A stretch of 64,000 nucleotides of DNA from Sulfurimonas hongkongensis (GTDB taxonomy: Bacteria > Campylobacterota > Campylobacteria > Campylobacterales > Sulfurimonadaceae), in the NCBI RefSeq assembly GCF_000445475.1, contig NZ_AUPZ01000002.1, forward strand, positions 186,001 to 250,000, written 5' to 3'. Positions 52,662 to 61,821 of the stretch are shown here, one piece after another; within the stretch, counting starts at the first letter, position 1; each line of letters begins with the position of its first letter. The notes under the pieces were generated by a model. It saw nothing but the letters and a program-made list of their open reading frames with translations. It was not told the origin of the DNA and searched no databases. The translations under genes were made by a program, and so were the position numbers.

Positions 52662-52790
52662 AACAGACTCTACTTTTTAAATTTTTGCCATTATATCATT
52701 TTTAAACTCTACATAACTTAGTGGTGCGAGATTATGAGATACTTCGAAAATGAGGCTTTAAAGCTAGGGTACACAGCTTATAAGCCTTGT

Positions 52791-52880
52791 CCTGCGAGGT
52801 TAAAACCTCACTTCCGAGAAGAGATGTCAAGCTTTAAAATTTATAAGGTTTTCCGGAAGTGGGGCTTTAGCCCCGCCTGC
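52791..52880. repeat. Dispersed palindromic repeats, family 2 (second locus)
   Basis: Two related elements lie here: GCGAGGTTAAAACCTCACTT with CCG following (52794-52816), and CCGGAAGTGGGGCTTTAGCC with CCGC following (52852-52875). Both match the hairpin core at 41782-41809. CTTCCG at the end of the first and CGGAAG at the start of the second could pair to form a larger fold. They sit in the 232-base gap between recQ and the TrkA-type gene; a 73-codon frame running through them is not a gene. Confidence 0.72.
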
Positions 52881-52893
52881 ATAACTTTAATGT

Positions 52894-54681
52894 TTATAAG
52901 GTTTTTATCTCCCTACAAAGAGCTAAAAATTCCTCCCCATATCTCTCAAACTTAACCTCGCCTACTCCATTTACGCCCAGCATTTCATCTTTTGTTTGGG
53001 GAAGTTTGTTTATAAAGTCAACTAAAGTTTTATCTGAAAAAACTATATATGCAGGGACTTCATCTTTTGTGGCAATCTTAGCTCTAAGAGTTCTAAATTT
53101 CTCAAATATCTCATCATCAGCAGTAGTTAAACTCTCTTTTTTGGCTCTCTTTGACTTTAGTTGCATCTTATGTTTATCTATCTCAACTTTAACCAAACCC
53201 TTTAATATATCAGCACCATATTTTTTAAGTTTTATGGCTCTAAATTCGCCTATCTCTATGGCATCTAGCTCAAAGAGTCTATCTCCTATGGCACTCCAAA
53301 TATCTTTTGATATATCCTCGCCTCTACCGTAAACTGAGAGTTTATCATGCCCAAATTCTAAAACTCTTTTAGCCTTAGAGCCTCTTAGGACATCTATAAG
53401 ATGAGTAAGCCCAAATCTTTGCTCACACCTGTAGATGCAAGAGAGAAGTTTTTGTGCTTCTGTTGTGATATCTACTTTCTCAACACTTCCACGCCTACAG
53501 TTATCACAAACATCTTCGCAACTATCTATCTCATCATCAAAATACTTCGCTATGAGTTTGTGTCTGCACTCACTTGAGTTTGCATAGCTGTACATCTTTT
53601 TTAGTTTGTTATAGAGCAGTTCTTTATACTCTTTGTTCTCAAGCACATCAATAAAAGAGCGCATCTTCAAATCATCGCCCTTGGAGTAGAGTAGCAGAGT
53701 CTCAGCAGAGAGTCCATCACGCCCAGCACGTCCAATCTCTTGGTAGTAGTTCTCAACCGTCTTTGGCATACTCATATGTACTACAAAGCGGATATTGCTT
53801 TTATCTATGCCCATCCCAAAAGCAATAGTTGCGACTATGATGTCAACCTCTTCATAGATAAACTCTTTATAGACTCTCTCTCGTACCTCGCTTGAAAAGC
53901 CGGCATGGTAAGCTCCAACCTTATAACCTTTTGTTTTTAAAAAACCTGCAACTGCTTCTACATCTTTTCTACTAAAAGCGTAAATAACGCCACATTTTGA
54001 CTTGTGTTTAGAGATAAAATCAAGTAGTTGAGCTCTACCATTTCCTAATCTTTGTTGTGAGCTGATGGTTAGGTTTTCCCTTAGAGTCTTAGCACGAAGA
54101 GAGAGTGCATTTGAGAGTTTTAGAGTTTTTACTATATCTTCTTGAACTTTGTGCGTTGCAGTTGCCGTAAAAGCTGCGATGCTAACATTACTAAATATCT
54201 CTTTGAGCATAGAGAGATTTCTATAGTCAGCTCGAAACTCATGCCCCCACTCACTCACACAGTGAGCCTCATCTACTACAAAGAAGTTAATCTCTACTCT
54301 TTTTAAAAGTTCTACAAAACCATTTGCACTAAGCCTCTCTGGCGCTATATAGAGAAGTTTTATATCATTTGCTAGAAGTCTTGCGGTAATACCCTGTATC
54401 TCGTTAAAGTCTTGAGAGGAGTTTATCATCTCAGCTTTGATGCCATTTTTCTTTAGCGCATAGACTTGGTCTTGCATAAGGGCAATAAGTGGAGATATGA
54501 CAATAGTAACCCCATCCATCATAAGTGATGGAAGTTGATAACAAAGAGATTTACCGCCACCTGTTGGAAGTATGGTTATGAGGTCTCTCTTTTGTAAGAT
54601 GGCTTCTACTGCTTGCTCTTGATAGTTTTTAAAACTTTCATGTCCAAAGACTCTCTTTAGTAGCTTATCTCTCAAAGACAT
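52894..54681 (-). CDS. recQ: ATP-dependent DNA helicase RecQ
   Basis: The 595-residue helicase has motif I (LPTGGGKSLCYQLP), motif II as DEAH (FVVDEAHCVSEWGH), the motif V/VI region (FGMGIDKSNIRFVVH and QEIGRAGRDG), the zinc-binding Cys of the RQC region (ECRHK and CEDVCDNCRR), a winged-helix segment, and a C-terminal HRDC domain (about residues 515-590). The full set of domains is that of bacterial RecQ acting in recombination and fork repair. Confidence 0.96.
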   Translation of the reverse strand: MSLRDKLLKRVFGHESFKNYQEQAVEAILQKRDLITILPTGGGKSLCYQLPSLMMDGVTIVISPLIALMQDQVYALKKNGIKAEMINSSQDFNEIQGITARLLANDIKLLYIAPERLSANGFVELLKRVEINFFVVDEAHCVSEWGHEFRADYRNLSMLKEIFSNVSIAAFTATATHKVQEDIVKTLKLSNALSLRAKTLRENLTISSQQRLGNGRAQLLDFISKHKSKCGVIYAFSRKDVEAVAGFLKTKGYKVGAYHAGFSSEVRERVYKEFIYEEVDIIVATIAFGMGIDKSNIRFVVHMSMPKTVENYYQEIGRAGRDGLSAETLLLYSKGDDLKMRSFIDVLENKEYKELLYNKLKKMYSYANSSECRHKLIAKYFDDEIDSCEDVCDNCRRGSVEKVDITTEAQKLLSCIYRCEQRFGLTHLIDVLRGSKAKRVLEFGHDKLSVYGRGEDISKDIWSAIGDRLFELDAIEIGEFRAIKLKKYGADILKGLVKVEIDKHKMQLKSKRAKKESLTTADDEIFEKFRTLRAKIATKDEVPAYIVFSDKTLVDFINKLPQTKDEMLGVNGVGEVKFERYGEEFLALCREIKTL

Positions 54682-55321
54682 CTACTCTTTTTATCCATAA
54701 CTCTTCCCCAGCTTTTTGCCATTTTTTATCTATAAAATATCCTGTTATCATAACAAAGTTTTGAGTCTTAACATTTGATGTAAAAGATCTACCTTTTTCC
54801 CACACATAAATCTCCTCTTTATCAAGCGTGCTATAAATCTTGCTATCATTTTTAAGCCTAAAAGTGGTTGGTTTTGTTTTTACTATTACTTCTTCTTTTT
54901 GATTTTCTTTTATAACGTTGATATTTTTTGGCATCAAAGTTGGAAATGTATTGTCATCTTTTACCACTACTTTTGGCTTTTTTTTGCGCTTTTTTTCTAA
55001 AAGAGCTAGTTGATTTTTCAAAGCTTTTATCTCTTGTTCTTTGATTTTTACTTGATTTTTGTACTTCTTTATTTCATCTTTTAGTTTTTTATCTAAATGG
55101 CTATTTTTAGCTTTTAGAGTCTTTATAGTTTTCTCATGATTTTTGCTATGAGTCTCTTTTGTCGCCTCTACTTTTAAAGCACCTTTTGACTCCAAAGCTC
55201 TTTGGCACTCTGCATATTCAACTCTAAGTTTTGTTATATCATTTATGATGGACTCTATTCGTTTTAGTTCATCCCCTTGGAGTAAAGAGAGTGTTAAAAA
55301 AAGTAAAAAAAGAGGCTTCAT
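54665..55321 (-). CDS. Secreted coiled-coil protein of unknown function
   Basis: The 218-residue protein has a signal peptide (KPLFLLFLTLSLLQG), a Lys/Glu-rich coiled coil (about residues 20-115) and a compact C-terminal domain of about 65 residues (RLKNDSKIYSTLDKEEIYVWEKGRSF) that looks like a bacterial SH3-type fold. This suggests a periplasmic protein acting at the cell wall. It overlaps recQ by 17 bases and trmA by 4 bases, with no functional link evident. Confidence 0.72.
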   Translation of the reverse strand: MKPLFLLFLTLSLLQGDELKRIESIINDITKLRVEYAECQRALESKGALKVEATKETHSKNHEKTIKTLKAKNSHLDKKLKDEIKKYKNQVKIKEQEIKALKNQLALLEKKRKKKPKVVVKDDNTFPTLMPKNINVIKENQKEEVIVKTKPTTFRLKNDSKIYSTLDKEEIYVWEKGRSFTSNVKTQNFVMITGYFIDKKWQKAGEELWIKRVDVFER

Positions 55322-56439
55322 TTTTGCTTACCTTTTCTTAATAATTTTGCTCCCATCTCAACATGGTGAGTATAAGGAAATTGATCAAAAAGGGCCATAT
55401 CTACAACTTTATGAGTCTTGCAAAGTAGCTCTAAGTCTCGTAAAAGTGTCTCTGGATTGCAAGAGATATACAAAATATTGTCATATTTTGATGCCATCAT
55501 ACAGGAGGTCTCATCCATTCCAGATCTAGGTGGATCTACAAAGATAGTGTTTATATCATAAGAGTCTATATCTATATCCTTCATTCTGTTAAACTCTCTT
55601 TTTCCTTCTATAGCCTCAGTAAACTCTTCTACGCTCATTCTTAAAAACTCAATATTTTTGACCTCATTTAAGAGCATATTTGTTTTTGCAGCATTTATAG
55701 AAGACTTTGATATCTCTGTAGCTAGAACTTTTTTAAAAGATTTTGCAAAAGGAATTGTAAAGTTGCCAGCTCCACAATAAAGCTCTAGCAAATCTCCATC
55801 ACAAGTCTCTAGTGACTCTGTAGCCCAAGAAATCATCTGCTCATTTACCTTAGAGTTTGGTTGGGTAAAACTATTTTCTATATAGTTAAACTTATAAACC
55901 TCGCCATTAACGCTTAGATGCTCAGTTACAAAGTCTTGACCAATCACTAGCTTTTGCTTGCGACTTCGCCCTATAATAAAGATGTCAAGCTCATCGGCTA
56001 TCTCTTTTGCTTTTATAAGCCACTCATCGCCCAGTTTTCTATGATATATCAAAGAGACTACAATCTCACCACTACTTGAGCTTAAAAAATCCGCTCCAAA
56101 AAGTTTAAAAGCTATATCTTTTTCTTTTATAGCAACTAATAGTTTTGTCATAAGAGATGCAATATGCTCGCTTACTTGAGGGCACTCATCTACTAAAACT
56201 ATGCCCTTATGTTCTAAGTGATTCATCGCATAGAAGATATCTTCATCTTTATGCCAAACCTTAAACTCACTTCTTGAGCGATAGTGTGAAGTTGGGGATT
56301 TAAAAACAGACATATCTCCAGCGTAAAAAGATTTAAATCTATCTTTATTTAATTCTAACTTATCCTTTAGCTGTGATTCATATCCGCCCTCATATACTCT
56401 ACAAGCTCCACACTCTCCAAAATACTTACAATCCATCAT
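55318..56439 (-). CDS. trmA: tRNA (uracil-5)-methyltransferase
   Basis: TrmA makes m5U54 in the T-loop of tRNA. The 373-residue protein has an N-terminal Cys-rich start (CKYFGECGAC), the SAM-binding motif LLELYCGAGNFTIP, the DPPRSGMD motif and the nucleophile Cys in YISCNPETLLRDL. It ends with the family region FDQFPYTHHVEMGAKLLRK. It overlaps the coiled-coil gene by 4 bases, downstream of fliP. Confidence 0.93.
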   Translation of the reverse strand: MMDCKYFGECGACRVYEGGYESQLKDKLELNKDRFKSFYAGDMSVFKSPTSHYRSRSEFKVWHKDEDIFYAMNHLEHKGIVLVDECPQVSEHIASLMTKLLVAIKEKDIAFKLFGADFLSSSSGEIVVSLIYHRKLGDEWLIKAKEIADELDIFIIGRSRKQKLVIGQDFVTEHLSVNGEVYKFNYIENSFTQPNSKVNEQMISWATESLETCDGDLLELYCGAGNFTIPFAKSFKKVLATEISKSSINAAKTNMLLNEVKNIEFLRMSVEEFTEAIEGKREFNRMKDIDIDSYDINTIFVDPPRSGMDETSCMMASKYDNILYISCNPETLLRDLELLCKTHKVVDMALFDQFPYTHHVEMGAKLLRKGKQK

Positions 56440-56443
56440 TTTC

Positions 56444-57178
56444 CTACTTTATCGTCGCTATTAGGTTACCTATAAGCAAATTCCAACCATCTATTAGAAC
56501 AAAAACAAGTATCTTAAAGGGTAGTGATATCATAACAGGTGGGAGCATCATCATACCCATAGACATAAGTATAGATGCAACAACCATATCTATAACTAAA
56601 AATGGTAAAAAGAGTAAAAAACCAATCTCAAAAGCGGTTTTTAGCTCACTTATTACAAAAGCTGGAATGATTACAGAGAGAGGTACATCTGCAATAGTTG
56701 CTGGATTTTGCATCTCTCTTATCCTAAAAAACAGAGCCAAATCTTTTTCTCTGGTATTTCTAACCATAAAGTTTTTAAATGGAAGAGCCGTTTTATCAAA
56801 TGCCTCTTCATAACCGATTTTTTCTTCAATATATGGTTTAATTCCTACATCATAAGCTTCTTTTCCAATAGGCTCCATCACAAAAAATGTTAAAATCATC
56901 GCAAGCATTACAAGAAGTTGAGTAGGAGGTACTTGTTGAGTTCCTAAAGCTTGTCTTAAAAAGCCAAAGACTATGACAAAACGAGTAAATGTCGTCATCA
57001 CAAGTATCATACTTGGAGCTAAAAAGAGAAGTGTTAAAACTACTAAGACATTTAGCGAACTTACAAGTTGCTCTGGAGTATCAGGAGCTGATAGAGCAAA
57101 GTTCATAGTGGGAATAGTTACAGCTTCTGCGCCAAGTATAGATGCTAAGGCTAAAAGAGTAAAAAAGATTCTTATCAT
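56444..57178 (-). CDS. fliP: Flagellar type III export protein FliP
   Basis: FliP is a membrane component of the flagellar export gate. The 244-residue protein has a signal-like N-terminal helix, then the family segment FTRFVIVFGFLRQALGTQQVPPTQ, and a C-terminal pair of helices with FLLFLPFLVIDMVVASILMSMGMMMLPP. It shares its start base with the end of motB. FliQ and FliR are not encoded next to it. Confidence 0.96.
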   Translation of the reverse strand: MIRIFFTLLALASILGAEAVTIPTMNFALSAPDTPEQLVSSLNVLVVLTLLFLAPSMILVMTTFTRFVIVFGFLRQALGTQQVPPTQLLVMLAMILTFFVMEPIGKEAYDVGIKPYIEEKIGYEEAFDKTALPFKNFMVRNTREKDLALFFRIREMQNPATIADVPLSVIIPAFVISELKTAFEIGFLLFLPFLVIDMVVASILMSMGMMMLPPVMISLPFKILVFVLIDGWNLLIGNLIATIK

Positions 57179-57957
57179 TACTCAGCTGTTGCCTTATCTA
57201 AGATAGATTGTTTAGCTTTTGCTTCATCATCTCTCTTACTGCCATAAAAATGTAACTCAACTCTGCGGTTCTTTTCTCGCCCAGCCTTTGTTACGTTTGT
57301 AGCTAGTGGTGTATACTCAGAAAATCCTGCTGCACTAATTCTTTTTGGATCAACTCCATCTAAGATAAGTTCTTGAAGTACAGAGATAGCACGAGCTGAT
57401 GAGAGTTCCCAGTTATCTTTATATACGCTATCTTTTCCCGGAGCTAAGTTATCTGTATGACCTTGGACACTCACTAACATAGCGTTTGGAAGCTCATCAA
57501 CTATCAGGGCTACTCTTTTTAAAAACAAAAGTGCATCTTCATTTTCTATGGTTGCACTTCCAGATTTAAAAAGTAGTGAAGCTGGAAGCTCTATAACAAA
57601 ACCCTCTTGAGCCTCTTCAACTGTAATAGCAGGTCCGTGACCTTTATCTATCATCTCATTTGCATCCATTGCAGCTTGAGTTATTCTATTTACTGCTTCT
57701 GAAGTCTCATCTTTAGTCTCTAGAGGAGTTGACTCTTGAATTCTTCTTTTTGAGATTTCAGTCTTTGTTCCACCTTCTAAAACACTCATAGCACCAGAGA
57801 GTGAGCCGATAGCTTCAGAGATTTTTTTAGCATCCATGCTCGACATAGAGAGAAGTAAAACAAAAAAACATAGAAGCAGGGACATCAAGTCTCCAAAGGC
57901 TGCTAACCAGTTAGGAAGACATCTCTCACACTCAGGACATTTGTTCTTTTTAGCCAT
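57178..57957 (-). CDS. motB: Flagellar motor stator protein MotB
   Basis: The 259-residue stator subunit has one N-terminal transmembrane helix with the proton-binding Asp (LAAFGDLMSLLLCFFVLLLS), a plug/linker region, and a C-terminal OmpA-like peptidoglycan-binding domain (VSVQGHTDN, LSSARAISVLQEL, NRRVELHF). The start is rich in Cys (CPECERCLP). It follows motA by 18 bases and forms the stator with it. Confidence 0.96.
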   Translation of the reverse strand: MAKKNKCPECERCLPNWLAAFGDLMSLLLCFFVLLLSMSSMDAKKISEAIGSLSGAMSVLEGGTKTEISKRRIQESTPLETKDETSEAVNRITQAAMDANEMIDKGHGPAITVEEAQEGFVIELPASLLFKSGSATIENEDALLFLKRVALIVDELPNAMLVSVQGHTDNLAPGKDSVYKDNWELSSARAISVLQELILDGVDPKRISAAGFSEYTPLATNVTKAGREKNRRVELHFYGSKRDDEAKAKQSILDKATAE

Positions 57958-57975
57958 TATCTACTACCCATCTCA

Positions 57976-58740
57976 TTAGTCAAACTGACTAACTCTATCT
58001 TTTGGAGCTAGATAAGCTAAAAGTTTAGCCTCTAAAACACGAGGTGCATCTCCTGACTGAATAGACATGATACCAGAGAGTATCATCTCTTTAATTAGGG
58101 TCTCTTCATTGTTTCTAATACCTAAGATTATCGATATTGGAGTTCCCACAACATTACCAATAATGGCACCATACATCGTAGTAAGAAGTGCAACAGCCAT
58201 AGATGGACCAATAGCAGATGGATCAGCCATGTTTAAAAGCATCGCAACAAGACCGATAAGTGTTCCAACCATACCCATAGCACCAGCCAAAGCTGCCCAC
58301 TGACTAAACATAGTGCCATTTACCCTATGCCTCTCACTGGTTCTCTCCATGTCTATCTCAAGCAACTCCCTTATAGTATCTGGTTCACTTCCATCTATCG
58401 CCATTGAGAGACCCCTTCTTAAAAACTCGTTTGGTTCAGCATTTACTTCACCCTCAAGAGCTAAGATACCGTCTTTTCTTGCCTTTGTAGCAAAATCAAC
58501 TAACTTTTTTATAAGTGCTACTTCATCTTCAATAGTTGGCTTAACAGCAACCATAAAGACTTTTGCAAAGTTTTTCATTTGTGCTGGTTTAAAAGATATC
58601 AGTAATGAACCAATACTACCACCAACAACTATTAAAATAGATGGGATGTCTATATATGGACCTACACCCACACCCATTGACATAGCACCTAGTAAAAGAG
58701 CTAAAACCAGAACTATACCAATAACCGTACCTAAATCCAT
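57976..58740 (-). CDS. motA: Flagellar motor stator protein MotA
   Basis: The 254-residue protein has four transmembrane segments and the MotA/ExbB region (AALAGAMGMVGTLIGLVAMLLNM, then TTMYGAIIGNVVGTPISIIL). The cytoplasmic loop has the charged residues that contact FliG (near EFLRRGLSMAIDG). It opens the motA-motB-fliP-trmA minus-strand run. The genes on the other strand begin about 100 bases upstream. Confidence 0.96.
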   Translation of the reverse strand: MDLGTVIGIVLVLALLLGAMSMGVGVGPYIDIPSILIVVGGSIGSLLISFKPAQMKNFAKVFMVAVKPTIEDEVALIKKLVDFATKARKDGILALEGEVNAEPNEFLRRGLSMAIDGSEPDTIRELLEIDMERTSERHRVNGTMFSQWAALAGAMGMVGTLIGLVAMLLNMADPSAIGPSMAVALLTTMYGAIIGNVVGTPISIILGIRNNEETLIKEMILSGIMSIQSGDAPRVLEAKLLAYLAPKDRVSQFD

Positions 58741-58839
58741 TCAAATACCTTAAGAGTAAATATTGCGGTTATAATACCACAAAAAATATTATACACTTAT
58801 CATTTATCAAAAAATCTAGAAAATTAAAAGGCTAAAGAT

Positions 58840-59112
58840 GTGAGTTTCTTACAAAATATGAAACTTCTTTATATCACTATTTTAGACTCTTCAACAACTT
58901 TTAGCTCATTTCCATCAGGCTATATAACTACAATCTTCGCTACTTTTACCTATCTTGTGTTACTATTTCTTAAATATATCTATTTATGATTTAGTATAGT
59001 CATTGTGCTTTTTTGAAGTAGAGTTTTAGCAAATAGCCATTTTGTTAATGCTATCTTAGCAGGAGTTATGGTTGGGGTGCTCTCAACTATGTTTTTGTAC
59101 TCAATAGTTTGA
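58840..59112 (+). pseudogene. Decayed PAP2-type phosphatase remnant
   Basis: One frame keeps recognisable PAP2 lipid-phosphatase motifs but is broken by TGA codons at 58987, 59014 and 59110. The first motif reads SSFPSGYITTIFA, where the family has FPSGH. The second reads SRVLANSHFVNAILAGVMVG, close to SR-x5-H-x3-D with Asn in place of Asp. A GTG at 58840 follows AAAAGG. The fragment covers only the C-terminal half of a PAP2 protein. The remaining gap between motA and 59136 holds no other frame I can support. Confidence 0.7.
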
Positions 59113-59135
59113 GTTTATTTTTTGTGAGAAGATAA

Positions 59136-60422
59136 TTGAAAAGTTTTTTCAAAACAGTTTTAAAGTTAGTTTTTATTGCAGTTTTACTATATGGTATTGG
59201 CAGATTTGGCATAATAACTTATGATAGCCATGTTTTTGTACCTCGTGCACCTTATACTGTTATGCAAACGCAAGATTCCATAACCATAAAATGGCACACT
59301 CCAGAGTTTGAAGTAGGCTCAATAGAGTATGGTTTTTTCTCAGATTCACTTGATAATACTCTTAAAGACGCTAAAAAAACTAAAAAACACTCCATAACTA
59401 TATCAGGCTTAAATGAATGCACAAAATACTACTACAAAGTCTTATCTGCTTCTATGTCCATAGACAATGAAGATAGAAGTTTTAGAACACTTTGTAAGGA
59501 AAAAGAGACTCAAAGACTATGGGTTATCGGGGATAGTGGTAAGGCAACAGCAGACCAAACAAAAGTTTATACTGCAATGCTAGACTACATCGAGCATGAC
59601 TTCAACAACCTTGATATGTGGATACTTTTAGGTAATAATGCTTATAACAATGGTAGTCAAAAACAGTACAATGAGAGCTTTTTTAAGCCTTATGCAAAAC
59701 TACTAAAAAGATTTACTCCTTGGGCAGTTATCGGAAAATATGATGCTAAGAGATGGGCATTTTATAACATATTTGACTTTCCTACAAAGGGTGAAAGTGG
59801 TGGAGTGCCAAGTGGTAGTGAGAAATTTTACTCCGTTGAGAGTGGTAACCTTCACTTAGTTATGCTCGATAGCGAAATGTACCGTATAGATAAAAATTCA
59901 GACTTAGCAGCGTGGTTAAGAGAGGACTTAAAGAAAAACACAAAACCGTGGGTTATTGTAGCACTTCACACCCCTCCATATACAGATGGTGGACACAACT
60001 CAGATAGCCATAGCAAAATTAAAAAAATCAGAGAAAACTTAGTTCCTATCTTTGATGAATTTGGGGTAGATTTGGTTCTAAGTGGAAACTCACATGGCTA
60101 TGAGCGCTCAAAACTTATGGTCAATCATATAGGTAAAAGTGATACTTTAGGCAAACATAACATAGTTCAAGATGCAAAGAGCTGCTATACAAAACCTATA
60201 AAGCCAAGTAAAAATAGCGGTACTATTTATCAAGTTTGTGGTTCATCTTCAAAACTAGATAACGCCTCTTTAGAACACCCTGCTCTTCCTTTTGCCTTTA
60301 ATCAAATGGGCTCGCTCATCATAGATATAACTCCAACTACGCTTAACTCAAAGTTTTTAAGTATAGATGGAGAGATTTTAGATGAGTTTGTCATCAAAAA
60401 AGACAAATCATCTTGCAAATAA
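59136..60422 (+). CDS. Purple-acid-phosphatase-like protein with lost metal ligands
   Basis: The 428-residue protein starts at a TTG with GAGAAG upstream. It has one N-terminal membrane anchor (7-27), a fibronectin-III-like domain (about 38-118) and a metallophosphoesterase domain. The purple acid phosphatase motifs are GDxG, GDxxY, GNH(D/E), VxxH and GHxH. Here they read GDSG (132-135), GNNAY (166-170), GKYD (200-203), ALH (276-278) and GNSH (317-320). The bridging Asp and the Asn and His ligands of the second metal are therefore replaced. It may be an inactive or binding-only protein, or may work with one metal. It follows a dead PAP2 gene. Confidence 0.8.
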   Translation: MKSFFKTVLKLVFIAVLLYGIGRFGIITYDSHVFVPRAPYTVMQTQDSITIKWHTPEFEVGSIEYGFFSDSLDNTLKDAKKTKKHSITISGLNECTKYYYKVLSASMSIDNEDRSFRTLCKEKETQRLWVIGDSGKATADQTKVYTAMLDYIEHDFNNLDMWILLGNNAYNNGSQKQYNESFFKPYAKLLKRFTPWAVIGKYDAKRWAFYNIFDFPTKGESGGVPSGSEKFYSVESGNLHLVMLDSEMYRIDKNSDLAAWLREDLKKNTKPWVIVALHTPPYTDGGHNSDSHSKIKKIRENLVPIFDEFGVDLVLSGNSHGYERSKLMVNHIGKSDTLGKHNIVQDAKSCYTKPIKPSKNSGTIYQVCGSSSKLDNASLEHPALPFAFNQMGSLIIDITPTTLNSKFLSIDGEILDEFVIKKDKSSCK

Positions 60423-60441
60423 AATATAAAATAGAGGAAAT

Positions 60442-61746
60442 ATGAATAAAAAAGATTTAAGTATAGTAATTTTAGCAGCTGGAAAAGGCAGCCGTATGAA
60501 GTCAACAAAAGCAAAGGTGCTCCACCACATAAGTGGCAAACCAATGCTTTACCACATCATCAAATCTTCACAAGAGATTTCAGATGACATAACAGTAGTT
60601 GTAGCACATCAAAAAGAAGAGGTTATAAAAGAGATAGGCAAGTTTTTTACCAACATAAACTTTGTTATCCAAGATGCACAAAACTTCCCTGGAACTGGTG
60701 GAGCCATGATGAACATAGAGCCAAAAAGAGACAAAGTTTTAGTCTTAAATGGTGATATGCCACTTATAACAGCAGGGGCACTCAGTGGCTTTTTAAGTAG
60801 TGATGCCCAGATTATCATGTCTATCTTTGAGTTAGAAGATCCTGATGGATATGGTCGTGTTATCATTGAAGATGGCGAAGTTTTAAAGATAGTTGAACAT
60901 AAAGATGCAAGTAAAGAAGAGTTAAAAGTAAAAAGCGTAAACGCTGGAGTCTATGCTTTTAGTTCATCTGTCCTTAAAAAGTACATCCCTCTTCTAAAAA
61001 ATGACAATGCTCAAAGAGAGTACTACTTGACTGACATAATCTCATTAGCTAAAGCAGATGCCATCAGCATCTCACCTCTTTTAGTAGATGAGGGACATTT
61101 TAAAGGGGTAAATTCTAAAGAAGATTTAGCCCAGTGTGAAGTTGTTATGCAGGATAAAATCAAATCTCACTGGATGAGAGAGGGAGTTGTGATGCAGCTT
61201 CCTCATACTATCTATATAGAGGAGAGTGTTAAGTTTGAAAAAGAGTGTATTGTTGAAAATAACTGCCGTATAACGGGAGATACTCTTATCTCAAACTCTC
61301 ACATAAAATCCTCAAGCGTTATAGAAGATAGTCGCATCATAGATTCAGATGTTGGTCCATTAGCCCACATTCGACCAATGTCACAGCTCAAAAACACGCA
61401 TATAGGAAACTTTGTAGAGGTTAAAAAAAGCTCACTTATAGGCGTAAAAGCTGGACATCTAAGCTATATTGGTGATGCAGAAGTTGGAGAAGGTACAAAT
61501 GTCGGTGCTGGCGTTATTACTTGTAACTATAATGGCGTAAACAAATATAAAACCATCATAGGAAAAAATGTTTTTATCGGAAGTGACTCACAACTTATAG
61601 CGCCACTTATAGTTGAAGATGATGTTATGATAGCCGCAGGTACTACAGTAACTGGTTCTAAGATACAAAGCGGGGTTTTAGCCATCAGCCGCACAAAACT
61701 AAAGACTATTAAAGATTTTTATTACAAATTTTTTTCAAAAGCATGA
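60442..61746 (+). CDS. glmU: Bifunctional UDP-GlcNAc pyrophosphorylase / GlcN-1-P acetyltransferase
   Basis: The 434-residue enzyme makes UDP-GlcNAc. Its uridylyltransferase domain starts LSIVILAAGKGSRMKSTKAK and has the NGDMPL segment. The C-terminal part is a left-handed beta-helix of hexapeptide repeats (IGNFVEVKKSSLIGVKAG, VGAGVITCNYNGVNKY), with the acetyltransferase His/Tyr region in place. GAGGAAAT lies before the ATG. It is slightly shorter than the E. coli enzyme. Confidence 0.96.
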   Translation: MNKKDLSIVILAAGKGSRMKSTKAKVLHHISGKPMLYHIIKSSQEISDDITVVVAHQKEEVIKEIGKFFTNINFVIQDAQNFPGTGGAMMNIEPKRDKVLVLNGDMPLITAGALSGFLSSDAQIIMSIFELEDPDGYGRVIIEDGEVLKIVEHKDASKEELKVKSVNAGVYAFSSSVLKKYIPLLKNDNAQREYYLTDIISLAKADAISISPLLVDEGHFKGVNSKEDLAQCEVVMQDKIKSHWMREGVVMQLPHTIYIEESVKFEKECIVENNCRITGDTLISNSHIKSSSVIEDSRIIDSDVGPLAHIRPMSQLKNTHIGNFVEVKKSSLIGVKAGHLSYIGDAEVGEGTNVGAGVITCNYNGVNKYKTIIGKNVFIGSDSQLIAPLIVEDDVMIAAGTTVTGSKIQSGVLAISRTKLKTIKDFYYKFFSKA

Positions 61747-61821
61747 TTTATAAAACTTATATAACTTTTTTTAGGTACAATTCATCTTTAAGAAATTTAT
61801 ATTCTAAGTAACGGAAAAAAT

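Noticed and set aside
52734-52955. 73-codon ORF on the plus strand
   Set aside because: It runs through two palindromic repeats and into the recQ 3' end. Its translation follows the repeat and has no ribosome site.
58840-59112. Possible TGA recoding (tryptophan or selenocysteine), since all three stops in the PAP2 frame are TGA
   Set aside because: Neighbouring genes use TGA as a normal stop (for example the ABC permease at 10849 and the dehydrogenase small subunit at 27753). Catalytic residues are also changed and the N-terminal half is missing, so decay explains it better.
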